Shown: one piece after another, positions 53,454 to 62,600 of the stretch
Layout of the letters: each line of letters begins with the position of its first letter
How positions within the stretch are numbered: the stretch's first letter is position 1
NCBI RefSeq assembly: GCF_000335475.2
Contig: NZ_ANAH02000001.1
Coordinates: 62,001-126,000 of the forward strand
Length of the DNA stretch: 64,000 nucleotides
Direction: 5' to 3'
Source: Cystobacter fuscus DSM 2262
GTDB lineage: Bacteria; Myxococcota; Myxococcia; Myxococcales; Myxococcaceae
Made by a program: the position numbers and the translations under genes
The notes under the pieces: model-generated
The model's input: the letters and a program-made list of their open reading frames with translations, nothing else
What the model was told of the DNA's origin: nothing
The model's database searches: none

Positions 53454-53568
53454 GTGGGCAAGCCGCCAGCGGGCACCTGACGCGCGCCCCGGAGGTGCGC
53501 AGGTTGCGCTTGGACTCACCCTTCCCCGGTACGCACCCGCTGCGCCAGGGGACCACCGTGGAGACGGC

Positions 53569-54123
53569 ATGAGCGACACGATCATCGACCTGCAGAAGCG
53601 TGACCACATGCTTCTCGACGAGCTGCTGCAACGCCATGAGCGCGCCACGCCGATCGGGCGCCGCGACACGTTCAGGGAGATCGTGAACCTGGTCACGACC
53701 CACGCCTTCGCGGAAGAGACGGTGCTCTTCCCGTTTTCGCGCCGGGTGATGACCTCGGCGGAGGCCATCACGTCGGAGATCGAATCACGGCACCAGCGCA
53801 TCAACGAACTCCTGAAGGAGATGGAGACGTTCGAGCCGGGTGAGGCAGGCTTCGAGGCGCGCGCCAGGGAGCTCTTCCCCTTGCTGCGCGTGGACGTCCG
53901 CGACGAGGAGGACCGTCTCCTGGTCACGCTGGAGCAGCGCCTGGACCGCGAGGAGTTGACGCGACTGGGCACCACCTGGGCCATCGCCAAGAGGGGTGCG
54001 CCCAACCGGGCCCACCCTGGGATTTCGCGCCGGCCGCTGGGCAACCTGCTCGCGGGCATCCCCCTCTTCTTCGTGGACAGGATGAGGGAACTGCTCGCCC
54101 GGTGGCGCCACGCCCCCCAGTAG
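53569..54123 (+). CDS. Hemerythrin HHE-domain protein
   Basis: 184 residues from ATG 53569. Residues 8-125 follow the hemerythrin-like HHE pattern: H13 (RDHMLLDEL), H45 and E49 (THAFAEETVLFP), H75 (ESRHQRIN) and E113 (RDEED). Residue 109 is Asp (LRVDVRDEED) where the family usually has His before V-x-x-E-E, so one iron ligand is altered. The C-terminal 60 residues are basic with a short hydrophobic segment (NLLAGIPLFFVDRMREL). HHE proteins bind iron or oxygen or sense redox and NO. Whether this one keeps a diiron site is uncertain. Confidence 0.85.
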   Translation: MSDTIIDLQKRDHMLLDELLQRHERATPIGRRDTFREIVNLVTTHAFAEETVLFPFSRRVMTSAEAITSEIESRHQRINELLKEMETFEPGEAGFEARARELFPLLRVDVRDEEDRLLVTLEQRLDREELTRLGTTWAIAKRGAPNRAHPGISRRPLGNLLAGIPLFFVDRMRELLARWRHAPQ

Positions 54124-54142
54124 ACCGCGCCCCGACGGGGGC

Positions 54143-56059
54143 TCAGTAACGCAGCCCGAAGAAGAGGGGGTAGAGCGGATGGGCCGTGTCGTGCGGCATG
54201 TCCGAGCGCCCCGCCTCCACTTCCGCCATCGACGAGGGCAGCTCGAAGGGCAGCTTGCCTTGGGGCGAGGCCTTGCCCGTCAAGACATCGAACAGCGCGG
54301 AATCGCTCACGCCGAAGTTGCCGAGGAGCGCGCTGACCTTGTCCTTCACGTTCGTCAGGATCGCCGGGCGGTCCAGGTAGACCGTGACGATGGTGGGCAC
54401 ATGGGCGCTCACGCGCTGGATGGCTTCATGGTCGGCGTTGCCCTCCTCGAAGGCGAGGTTGCCTTCGTGTTGCCGGAGTCCGAACACGTACTGGGGATGG
54501 AGCGTCTCGAACGGAGTCACCGTCCGCATGATCGCGACATCCGCCTCCTCGGGGGTGTTGACGACCGTCAGCCCATACCCGGCGGCGACGGCGCCATCGA
54601 TGCCATGGAGGTAAACCTTGCGGATGTGGGCCCCCAGCGGCAGCAGCTTGTCCTTGTTCTCCAGCAGGACGAGTGAGCGCCGCTGGGCCTCCGTCGCCTC
54701 GGCCTGGAAGGCGGAGTTGCCCACCACCTCGCCCGCCCGCTCCACGTCGACGTAGGGGTTCTCGAACAGGCCTTGCTGGAACTTCTGCAGCAGGATCCGG
54801 TACACCGACTCATCCAGGCGTGCCTCGGTCACCAGGCCGGCGTTGACGGCTTCCACGAGCGCGTCGGGGTCATCGACGCCACCGAACTGATCCATCCCTG
54901 CGTTCACGCTCTTGGCGAAGCGCTCCACCTTGGACAGGTGCTCCACGCCCCAGGGAGTTCCAAACCCCACGAAGGAGGGAGTCTGCCCGGGAGGCGCGCC
55001 ATGGAGGCACGCCTCATCACAATCGTTGGTGATGGCCCAATCCGAGAGGATGACGCCGTCGAAACCATACCGGCCTCGCAGCAGCTCCGTCAGGAGCTGC
55101 TTGTTGAAGCCCCCGCCCACCTGCTCCAGGGGCTGACCATTCAAGGTGACGCCTTGGAGGATGGAGTAGGTCGGCATCACCCCGCCGGTCTTCGCGGCGA
55201 ACGCGCCCTCGAAGGGCTTGAGGTGGTACTCGAAGTTGTTGCCCGGGAACACCGCGTATTGGCCGTAGGCATTGTGGCTGTCGAAGCCATCCTTCGCGGC
55301 GCCGTAGCCGGCCCAATGCTTCACGACGGCCACCACGCTGCCCTTGCCAATGCCGTTGCCACCGTCCTGGAAGCCCTCGATGTAGGCTCGCACGAGCGTC
55401 CTGGCGAGGTCGGCATCCTCGCCGAAGGTTCCATGGACGCGAGCCCAGCGCGGCTCAGTGGCGAGATCGGCCTGCGGAGAGAGCGCTTCCTGGATACCTA
55501 CAGCACGGTACTCCCGCCGGGCGATGTCTCCGAAGCGCCGCACCAGGGCCTCGTCCCCGATGGCCGCGAACCCGAGCGCCTCTGGCCACTGGGAGAAGTT
55601 CCCCGCGGCGACACTGGCGCCCAACGTGAACTGAAAGTGGTTGCGGGGATCCGTGCTGAGGGTGGCCGGAATGCCCAGGCGCGTCGCCTCCGCGATCTCC
55701 TGCAGCGCATTGTTCTCCTCGGCGAGGAGCCGGGCATTGCCCTCCAGCCTCGTGATGAAGCTGTTGACCCCTTTCTCCGAAATCATCCGGGTGGCGAGTG
55801 CCCGGTCATAACGGCTGACGCCTTCCGTCTTCTGGGTGGGAGCCGTTCCATGCATCATGACGCCCGCTTTTTCCCGCGGCGTCATCCGGCCGAGGAGATC
55901 CCGCGCCCGCTCCTCAGGAGTCCGCCGCCAGTCCTCGTAGACCTCGACCTGGCCATTCTTGTTCAAGTCCTTGAACCGAAGACCCTCCTTGACGATGAAG
56001 CCAGCGCCCCTGCTCCCGAGCTCCACCTGAGACGTCAACAATCCCATACCCAATATCAC
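54143..56059 (-). CDS. Glycoside hydrolase family 3 (beta-glucosidase type)
   Basis: 638 residues from GTG 56059; ATG 56047 is an alternative, and neither has a good ribosome binding site. Residues 29-43 (KDLNKNGQVEVYEDW) form an EF-hand-like calcium loop seen in some GH3 enzymes. The TIM-barrel domain holds KHWAGYG (K247, H248) and the nucleophile D340 in GVILSDWAITND. The C-terminal alpha/beta-sandwich starts near 445 (RSLVLLENKDKLLPL). It should release glucose or xylose from beta-linked oligosaccharides. There is no signal peptide, so it is probably cytoplasmic. It is divergent from the LNS2-like gene; the shared 262-bp region carries two TGACG-type palindromes. Confidence 0.88.
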   Translation of the reverse strand: MILGMGLLTSQVELGSRGAGFIVKEGLRFKDLNKNGQVEVYEDWRRTPEERARDLLGRMTPREKAGVMMHGTAPTQKTEGVSRYDRALATRMISEKGVNSFITRLEGNARLLAEENNALQEIAEATRLGIPATLSTDPRNHFQFTLGASVAAGNFSQWPEALGFAAIGDEALVRRFGDIARREYRAVGIQEALSPQADLATEPRWARVHGTFGEDADLARTLVRAYIEGFQDGGNGIGKGSVVAVVKHWAGYGAAKDGFDSHNAYGQYAVFPGNNFEYHLKPFEGAFAAKTGGVMPTYSILQGVTLNGQPLEQVGGGFNKQLLTELLRGRYGFDGVILSDWAITNDCDEACLHGAPPGQTPSFVGFGTPWGVEHLSKVERFAKSVNAGMDQFGGVDDPDALVEAVNAGLVTEARLDESVYRILLQKFQQGLFENPYVDVERAGEVVGNSAFQAEATEAQRRSLVLLENKDKLLPLGAHIRKVYLHGIDGAVAAGYGLTVVNTPEEADVAIMRTVTPFETLHPQYVFGLRQHEGNLAFEEGNADHEAIQRVSAHVPTIVTVYLDRPAILTNVKDKVSALLGNFGVSDSALFDVLTGKASPQGKLPFELPSSMAEVEAGRSDMPHDTAHPLYPLFFGLRY

Positions 56060-56178
56060 CCACGTTCAGAGCTTGTTGGCTTCCAGCATGCCTGCCTCCA
56101 CTCGTCCCCGCACGCGACAGGCCGGGCGGCACGGCACCATGCCCCAGGGGACAGGTCATATTTGGTACACCGATATTT

Positions 56179-56195
56179 TTGCAACGTATTCGCAA
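56179..56195. promoter_or_regulatory. Imperfect palindrome TTGCAACGTATTCGCAA
   Basis: TTGC and GCAA ends with an AACGTATTC centre in the GH3/LNS2 divergent region, 120 bp upstream of GH3. It resembles LacI-family half-sites but the symmetry is weak. Confidence 0.25.
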
Positions 56196-56217
56196 CAGCA
56201 GCACGCCGTCCGGCACG

Positions 56218-56234
56218 ATGACGCATGACGTCAT
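56218..56234. promoter_or_regulatory. TGACG-N5-CGTCA palindrome, site A
   Basis: ATGACG (56218-56223), spacer CATGA, CGTCAT (56229-56234): a perfect 6+6 inverted repeat. It lies 88 bp before the LNS2-like gene and 159 bp before GH3. The same palindrome occurs at 59618 upstream of GH35. Confidence 0.65.
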
Positions 56235-56247
56235 GTCTGATAGTGCC

Positions 56248-56264
56248 ATGACGCGAGATGTCGG
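56248..56264. promoter_or_regulatory. TGACG-N5-YGTC palindrome, site B (degenerate)
   Basis: ATGACG (56248-56253), spacer CGAGA, TGTCGG (56259-56264). The left half is perfect; the right half keeps GTC only. Its start is 30 bp from the start of site A, close to three helical turns. Confidence 0.5.
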
Positions 56265-56321
56265 GGGACGTCTGTCCACGTCGAGGGGTATGAGGCCAGA
56301 CCCCCCAACCAGGAGTTCCTC

Positions 56322-57317
56322 GTGACACGACTCGTGACCCAGCGGCTGGCGTTGATGCTCTGGACTCTGTGTGCTGTTCCCTTTTCCGCGTCCGCGCAGC
56401 TCACCTGCCCGGACTATGCCTCGGTCACCAATCCCCCAGCGCTCCAGGGCCCGGCGCGCAAAAGCTTCCGGCACTCGGGCAGCCAGATCCTGTCCTGGAC
56501 GAATCCGCCCTATCACATGGTGCATGACCAGATCGTCCCCGTGGGCACCCCGGCCACGGTCATGGGCAAGTTCGACTACGGCGGCGTCTTCCACAAGGAT
56601 CTCGAGGACGAGGACGTCCATGTCTACATCATGGGAACCCTCACGCCGGGTTGGGAGTACGTCGGCAAGTACCGCACGGACACGGATGGCAAGGTCTACG
56701 TGCCCCTCACCCGCCCGGTGGGCGAGTACCGGGTGAAGATGATCGTCGAGGGCGATCTCAGCTCGGCCACCGGCTTCGTCTCCGTGGTGGAACCGGGCCG
56801 CAAGACCGTCCTGTTCGACATCGACGGCACCTTGACGCTCAATGACTTCGAGGCGGTCGGCGACTACCTGGGCGTCAGCACGGCCCAGGCCTACGCGCAT
56901 GCCGTCGAGGTGGTGAACAGCTACGCGGCCCTGGGCTACCAGATCGTCTACCTGACGGCCCGGCCGTACTGGGTGACCAAGGACACGCGCGAGTGGATCG
57001 ACTACCAGGGCCTGCTCGAGGGGCACGTGCACACCAACCCCTACGGGGACGGTCCCATCCCGCCGGACACCGAGCAATACAAGACCGATTATCTCACCTA
57101 CCTGCTCGAGGACGTCGGGCTCGACATCGTCCGCGTGTACGGCAACGCGACCACGGACATCGGCGCCTACGCGGCCGTGGGCCTGCCCAAGTCCGAGACC
57201 TATATCATTGGCGAGCACGCGGGGAGCGAGGGCACCATGCCCATCCGCAACGACTATCTCCAGCACCTGAACACGGTCGTGGCCTCCACGCCCGGCGCCG
57301 GCTGCACTCCCCGCTAG
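56322..57317 (+). CDS. Secreted LNS2/lipin-like HAD phosphatase
   Basis: 331 residues from GTG 56322, with AGGAG 6 bases upstream. Residues 1-25 are a signal peptide (ending SASAQ). Residues 60-160 form a beta-sandwich (VPVGTPATVMGKFDYGGVFH, LEDEDVHVYIMGTLTPGWEY). From 165 on is the HAD-type LNS2 domain: VLFDIDGTLTLNDFE is the DxDGT motif I of lipin/Ned1 phosphatidate phosphatases, VYLTARP is motif II, KTDYLTYLL supplies motif III Lys, and GNATTDIGAYAAVGLP motif IV. Such enzymes dephosphorylate phosphatidate. Acting outside the cytoplasm, it might modify prey or envelope lipids; that is inference. A strong hairpin follows. Confidence 0.8.
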   Translation: MTRLVTQRLALMLWTLCAVPFSASAQLTCPDYASVTNPPALQGPARKSFRHSGSQILSWTNPPYHMVHDQIVPVGTPATVMGKFDYGGVFHKDLEDEDVHVYIMGTLTPGWEYVGKYRTDTDGKVYVPLTRPVGEYRVKMIVEGDLSSATGFVSVVEPGRKTVLFDIDGTLTLNDFEAVGDYLGVSTAQAYAHAVEVVNSYAALGYQIVYLTARPYWVTKDTREWIDYQGLLEGHVHTNPYGDGPIPPDTEQYKTDYLTYLLEDVGLDIVRVYGNATTDIGAYAAVGLPKSETYIIGEHAGSEGTMPIRNDYLQHLNTVVASTPGAGCTPR

Positions 57318-57345
57318 CCGGGAAACCACCACGCCGTGAGCCCGT

Positions 57346-57374
57346 CATCCGGGGGGAACGCAGCCCCCCGGATG
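57346..57374 (+). terminator. Strong hairpin after the LNS2-like gene
   Basis: CATCCGGGGGG (57346-57356) and CCCCCCGGATG (57364-57374) form a perfect 11-bp stem with a 7-base loop, 28 bp beyond the stop; only TT follows, so it is a very stable stem without a long U-run. Confidence 0.6.
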
Positions 57375-57404
57375 TTCCGCGAGCCCCGACACTCATTGCA
57401 TCCT

Positions 57405-57418
57405 GGAAAACGTTTTCC
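57405..57418. promoter_or_regulatory. LacI-type operator 1
   Basis: GGAAAACGTTTTCC, a perfect 14-bp palindrome with the central CG typical of LacI/CcpA/PurR-family operators. It lies 494 bp upstream of the lyase start and 338 bp (centre to centre) from operator 2. Confidence 0.7.
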
Positions 57419-57743
57419 GCCCGTCCAAGACCAAGGTGCGCATGAATGCGACACCGTCAAGCCACCAGCCCGGGCGCTCCCGTGGGAAGTCCACGACATT
57501 GACCTGAGCCAGGGCCACGCCGGCCCCACGGCATGTCGAGCAGGAGGGGCCCTCTCCGCGCAAGGCCTCCGAGCGGGCGGGGCAGCCCCCACTTGTACGT
57601 CCCCCGGGTTGCAGGTCCGGAGATGCGAACAGATTCCTGACAACGGCAGGCAATCGCTGCCGACGATGTCGCATGTCCACCCAATCGGCCGTCCACCCGG
57701 AAAAGGAAATCCCCCCTCATCCCCCTTCATTGACGCATCGCAC

Positions 57744-57785
57744 GAAAACGTTTTCCCATTGAATTCGGCCTTTGCCTGGTATACA
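57744..57785 (+). promoter_or_regulatory. LacI-type operator 2 and pectate lyase promoter
   Basis: GAAAACGTTTTC (57744-57755) is a perfect 12-bp palindrome sharing the core of operator 1. It abuts TTGAAT (57759-57764), with TATACA at 57780-57785. A repressor here would touch the -35 region, and two sites could be bridged by a DNA loop. Confidence 0.65.
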
Positions 57786-57911
57786 GATGATTTCGCTGAT
57801 TCCGCGAATCTCAGCCCTCCTCGACCAGGGGTCCCGCGCACCTCATCGCGCGTGAAAATTGGCCGAGTGCGTCATCAGTTCCAACCGCCGGACCACAAGG
57901 AGATGCCAATC

Positions 57912-58793
57912 ATGTTCACATCCAAGACACTGCGTACCCCTGCCCTGCTGCTCGCCATGGGAGTTTTCGGAACCGGGTGCCTGGACGGAGGAATGACGGC
58001 GGAAGAAGAGCTCCTGAGCGAGCAGACTGGCGCGCTGGAGACCATCGCGACCACCATCCCGACGCCCAGCAACGGCTCGGCGGGCGAGATCCGGAGCAGC
58101 ACGACCCGGTTGAAGAACGCCGCCAACGGTGGCTCGGACGTCTACGACTTCGCCAACAAGAAGATCGGCGTGAAGAGCACCAAGTCATGTGACGGCGAAG
58201 GCCAGCCGACGGTGTTCGAGGTCGAAGACGGAGTGACGGTCAAGAACCTCATCATCGCGGGCGGGACCGCCGGCGGTAATGGAATCGTCTGTCTGGGCAG
58301 CTGCACGCTCGACTACGTCTACTGGGAGGATGTCTGCGAGGACGCGGCGACGAACAGCAAGGACGGGGCGACGATGACGCTCAACCACGTCATCGCCCTG
58401 CACGCCACCGACAAGGTCTTCCAGCACAACGCCAAGGGCAACTCCAAGACCATCATCAAGAACTCCTACATCAGCGATTTCGGCAAGCTCTGGCGCTCCT
58501 GCGGCGACTGCACGGCCAACGGCGGTCCGCGCAACCTCATCCTCGACAACGTCAAGGTCGAGGGCATCAAGTCGGCCACCGCCGGCGCGAACCAGAACTA
58601 CGGCGACACGGTCACGATCACCAACCTCTTCGTCAAGGGCGGCTACAACGCCTCGACGGACAAGCCGAAGATCTGCACGGAGTTCATCGGCGTCACGGAT
58701 CACAATGGCGAGTCGACGAAGGTCAACAATGGCAAGAGCCAGTGGAACACCCCGACCTGCCGCGTGAGCCAGAGCAACGTGCTGAGCTGGTAA
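57912..58793 (+). CDS. Pectate lyase family 3 lipoprotein
   Basis: 293 residues from ATG 57912, with AAGGAG 10 bases upstream. The signal peptide ends in lipobox GTGC (Cys 17). Residues 85-293 match PL3 pectate lyases (Erwinia PelI type): PTVFEVEDGVTVKNLIIAGG, GIVCLGSCTLDYVYWEDVCE, EDAAT, DKVFQHNAKG, ISDFGKLWRSCGDC and NLILDNVKVEG, a parallel beta-helix with calcium-binding acidic residues. It cleaves polygalacturonate by beta-elimination. A Thr/Ser linker near 35-60 precedes the domain. It is a single gene ending at a hairpin. The presence of LacI-type operators suggests sugar-responsive control. Confidence 0.9.
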   Translation: MFTSKTLRTPALLLAMGVFGTGCLDGGMTAEEELLSEQTGALETIATTIPTPSNGSAGEIRSSTTRLKNAANGGSDVYDFANKKIGVKSTKSCDGEGQPTVFEVEDGVTVKNLIIAGGTAGGNGIVCLGSCTLDYVYWEDVCEDAATNSKDGATMTLNHVIALHATDKVFQHNAKGNSKTIIKNSYISDFGKLWRSCGDCTANGGPRNLILDNVKVEGIKSATAGANQNYGDTVTITNLFVKGGYNASTDKPKICTEFIGVTDHNGESTKVNNGKSQWNTPTCRVSQSNVLSW

Positions 58794-58815
58794 CGATATC
58801 CGGTTGATGGATGTG

Positions 58816-58842
58816 GGGCCCTGATGGATTTCGTCAGGGCCC
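58816..58842. terminator. Hairpin between convergent pectate lyase and lipoprotein genes
   Basis: GGGCCCTGA and TCAGGGCCC form a perfect 9-bp stem with a 9-base loop, 22 bp after the lyase stop and 17 bp before the lipoprotein stop. Confidence 0.6.
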
Positions 58843-58859
58843 TACTCCCGTTGGGAAGG

Positions 58860-59315
58860 TCAGTTCGCGCTCGTGCTCGAGCTGATCTGCTGTTCACACA
58901 CCCTGCTGCCTGTCACCTGAGCGTCGCTGCTCCCTCCCGACGTGGAGTTCAGCGTCCCGTTGTACTTCACCTCGAAGCGCCCGTTGGTCACCGAGCCTTC
59001 CATCCCGATGCCCACGTTCGCGCCGGGGAAGAGGGTGACGGTCTTCGTCCACGGCAAGGTCGGATTCTCCACGACCGCCGGGGTGGAAGAGCCATCGCGG
59101 TAGGTGATCTTCGTGATCGTGCCCTCGCCGCTTCCGATGACCTCGTACTTCACGGCGTAGCCCATGGGCGCCGGCACGAACGTGGGAAGCAGGGAGGTAT
59201 CGGTCTCCATGGTGCAGTCCCTGGGAAGAGTCTCCTCCGAGGCCGGCCCCCCACATGAGGCCAGGGCAACACCTGCCACCGCGAGGAAGGTACGAGCGAA
59301 AGAACGTGAGAGCAT
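58860..59315 (-). CDS. Small lipoprotein
   Basis: 151 residues from ATG 59315, with GAGGAGAC 6 bases upstream. The signal peptide ends at lipobox LASC (Cys 21). The mature part (about 130 residues) is beta-rich: YAVKYEVIGSGEGTITKITY, then TVTLFPGANVGIGMEGSVTN and RFEVKYNGTLNSTSG. This pattern resembles small periplasmic beta-sandwich domains of the MmpS type. One cysteine pair (C34 and C142) could be bonded. No family is firmly recognised. It stands between two saccharide-degrading genes but on the other strand, so a link is only positional. Confidence 0.65.
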   Translation of the reverse strand: MLSRSFARTFLAVAGVALASCGGPASEETLPRDCTMETDTSLLPTFVPAPMGYAVKYEVIGSGEGTITKITYRDGSSTPAVVENPTLPWTKTVTLFPGANVGIGMEGSVTNGRFEVKYNGTLNSTSGGSSDAQVTGSRVCEQQISSSTSAN

Positions 59316-59617
59316 GAGTCTCCTCGAGCAAGGCACGCGTGAGTGCGTGCACGGAATCAGGGGCTCCTCTAACACACCGTGAAGACCTGGCCCCACTCCA
59401 GGAGCGGCTCGGCAACGGGGTGAAACCGACAACGGCATGGCGTATGGGTCGAGGCCCGCGTTGAACGTCCAAGGTCCGACGCTCGGGTGTCGACGATGGG
59501 CGGGAGTCAATCGTCCGGCGAGCCGTGGTGTATGGTGGCTTGGAAACAAAGACACGGGGCGGCATCCCTCCTCTCTCTCGTGCTGGAGCCGTGGCTCCGC
59601 GGCATGAGCGGCTCCGG

Positions 59618-59634
59618 ATGACGCCACACGTCAC
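59618..59634 (+). promoter_or_regulatory. TGACG-N5-CGTCA palindrome, site C
   Basis: ATGACG (59618-59623), spacer CCACA, CGTCAC (59629-59634), a perfect TGACG/CGTCA pair like site A at 56218. It lies 53 bp upstream of the GH35 start. Confidence 0.65.
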
Positions 59635-59635
59635 C

Positions 59636-59652
59636 ATGACGCCGTATGTCAA
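59636..59652 (+). promoter_or_regulatory. TGACG-N5-YGTCA palindrome, site D
   Basis: ATGACG (59636-59641), spacer CCGTA, TGTCAA (59647-59652). One mismatch from the perfect pair; starts 18 bp after site C, as in tandem operators of a cooperative regulator. Confidence 0.6.
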
Positions 59653-59686
59653 TTCATTGAAGACATCGGCGGGAGAAGGATCACAC

Positions 59687-62600
59687 ATGAAGCATCAGGC
59701 AGGCGGACGGACTCCCCGAAGGACACGCTGGCCAGGCGGAACGATGCTGGCCTCATGGGTGGCGGCGCTGTCAGTGGCCTCGCTCTCGTGTGACAAGCCC
59801 CCGAAGCCACCACCCGACCCCCAGCCACCCACCTGCGGAGGCGAGGCCCCGGAGAGCCCTCCTGGTGCGGGAGTGCCCGTGTATGGGGCGGCGGTCGAGG
59901 CCTTCGGTGATGGCAAGCCCCATCAAATCACCTACGACAAGTACTCGCTGATGATCGATGGCAAGCGCGAGTACATCTGGTCCGGCGAGTTCCACCCGTT
60001 CCGGCTGCCCAACCCCGACCTCTGGTGGGACATGCTCCAGAAGTACAAGGCGATCGGCATGAACGCGGTCTCCTTCTACTTCAGCTGGGCGTACCACTCG
60101 CCAGCACCCGGAGTGTATGACTTCAGCTCCGTGCGGGACGTCGAGCGGTTGCTCGACATCGCCGAGGAGGTCGGCCTCTATGTCATTGCCCGGCCCGGTC
60201 CATACATCAACGCCGAGGTCGACTCCGGTGGCTTCCCCGGCTGGCTCCAGACGCAGGCAGGGCGTGCCCGCAGCGATGCCGACGACTACCAGGCCGCGTG
60301 GGAGCAGTACTTCGACGCCATCAACCCGATCCTCGCCCGCCACCAGCTCACCGACGGCGGAGGCTCGGTGATTCTCTACCAGATCGAGAACGAGTACGAC
60401 CGGACGGACGGCACCGCGCAGAACTACATGGAGGAGCTCAAGGCCGCCGTCCGCGCGGATGGCATCACGGTGCCCCTCTTCCACAACGACAAGGGCCGCG
60501 AGCTGCGCTGGGCGTGCGGCAAGGGGGCGCCCGACCTCTACGCCACCGACACCTACCCAGGCACCTCCGTCACGGATTACGAATTCCTCCGCCATGGCGA
60601 GAAGTTCACGCCCCCCCGGTGTGGTGTCGAGGACCGGCCGTTCTTCTGGGCGGAGTTCCAGGGCGGGTGGTTCCAACCCTGGGGAGGCAAGCTGTACGAG
60701 GACAACCGCGACGCGTACGGGCCCACGTTCGAGCGCATCACCTACGGCAACAACATCAACAACCACTTCACCATCCAGAACCTCTACATGCTCTACGGCG
60801 GGACGAACTGGGGCTGGCAGGCGGACCCCAACGTCGTCTACACGTCGTATGACTACCACGCGGCCTTCGACGAGTACCGCCAGCAGACGAACAAGATTCC
60901 CCCGCTGAAGCAGCAGGGCTACCTCGTCGACGCCGTCGCGGACCTGCGCCAGCTCGACAACCTTCCGGAGCAGGTGGAACACAGCAACCCCGAGCTCCAC
61001 GTCGACGGAGACGTCAATCCCGTCACCGGGGCGAGGTTCTTCTTCGTGCGGCAGGAGAACATCAAGTCGGTCTCGCGCCAGGACACCACGCTGCGGGTGC
61101 GGGTCTCCGACGGCGACTACACCGTGCCGCAGCAAGCGGACACGGCGCTGACGATCAACGGCCAGGACTACAAGATCCTCGTCGCCGGATACGACCTGGG
61201 CGCACAGCGGCTCGTCTACTCCACCGCTGAAATCTATACGCACCAGCGCATCGGCGAGCGGGACGTCGCCGTGCTCCACACGCGCAAGGGCGAGGCCGCG
61301 GAGCTGGTGTTGCGCTACACGGCGGAGCCCTCCGTCCAGGTGCTCTCTGGCGGCGTCACCTCCACGTGGGACAGCTCGAAGAACGACCTGCGCCTCAACT
61401 GGTCCGCGGACGGACTCGCCCGGGTCCGCGTCACCGAGGAAGGCCGCGCACCGCTGGAGCTCCTGCTCGCCGACAGCGACACCGCTTCGACCTTCTGGAC
61501 GGCCCACACCGCACGCGGCCCGGTGCTCGTCCGCGGCGCACAGTTGATCCGCGAGGTCCAGCAGGATGACGCCGCCCTCCGGCTCGTGGGCGACGTCAGC
61601 GCGGCGGCGGACATCGAACTCTGGGCGGGTGCTTCGTTCTGTCAGCTCACCTGGAACCGTGGCGAGCAGACCTGGTCGGAGACGGAGTACGGCACCAAGG
61701 TCCTCTCCGTGCCCGGTCCCCAGCCGGTGACACTGCCTCCGCTGACCTCCTGGAAGCACACCGTGGATCAGCCCGAGGCGGCTCCCTCCTTCGATGACTC
61801 GGCATGGCTCGTCGCCGATCGCACGACGACGAACAACCCGACGAAGCCCTCCACCCTGCCCGTCCTCTACGCCGACGATTACGGGTTCCACTATGGAGAC
61901 GTCTGGTATCGCGGGCGCTTCCAGGCCGTTGGCGACGAGACGGGCATCTCCCTGACCGCGGGCACCGGCAAGGCGGGAGCCTGGGCTGTCTGGCTCAACG
62001 GCACCTACCTCGGCACGGTGCGCACGAGCCCCCAGGCACAGAACTCGAGCAAGGACATCCCCTTCCCCAGTGGGCTGCTCGAGCCGGGGCAGGAGAACCA
62101 GCTCTCCGTGCTGGTGCGCAACATGGGGCACAACGAGGATGGTGGCAGCAACGACGGACACAAGAACCCCCGGGGTCTGCTCGCGGCGAAGATGATGGGT
62201 TCCGGGTCGGTGATCTCCTGGCGCATCCAGGGTGCACGCGGCGGCGAGAGCCTCGTCGAGCCGCTGACCGGGCCCCAGAACAATGGAGGACTGCACGGAG
62301 AGCGGGCCGGCTACACCCTGCCGGGCTTCCCCGACGAGACGTGGGAGTCCGCCACCCTGCCGCAAGCGACGGTGGCCCCGGGCCTCCATTGGTACCGCAC
62401 GGAGGTCCAGCTCGAGCTCCCCGAGGGACAGGACATCCCCATCGCGCTGCGCTTCGGCGGAGAGACGGCCCCCAAGTACCGCGCGTTGATCTTCGTCAAC
62501 GGCTACAACCTGGGTCAGTACGTCAATGACGTCGGTCCCCAGCGAGACTTCTCGCTCCCCCAGGGCTTCCTGCGCCATCGCGGGAAGAACACGCTCGCGC

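Larger units (their letters stand above)
57375..57911. other. Long control region of the pectate lyase gene
   Basis: About 540 bases without a gene. It holds two LacI-type palindromes (57405-57418 and 57744-57755), a -35/-10 pair TTGAAT (57759-57764) and TATACA (57780-57785) with a 15-bp spacer, and a leader hairpin GATTC-CGC-GAATC near 57797-57809. Antisense and upstream frames here are not gene-like. Confidence 0.6.
59316..59686. other. Control region between the small lipoprotein and GH35 genes
   Basis: 371 bases without a gene. The right end carries two TGACG-type palindromes directly before the GH35 start. No clear -35/-10 pair was found; a weak CATTGA near 59654 lies between the sites and the start. 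Confidence 0.45.

Noticed and set aside
57336-57911. N-terminal extension of the pectate lyase
   Set aside because: The signal peptide begins at 57912, an AAGGAG lies just before it, and operators and promoter occupy the upstream stretch.
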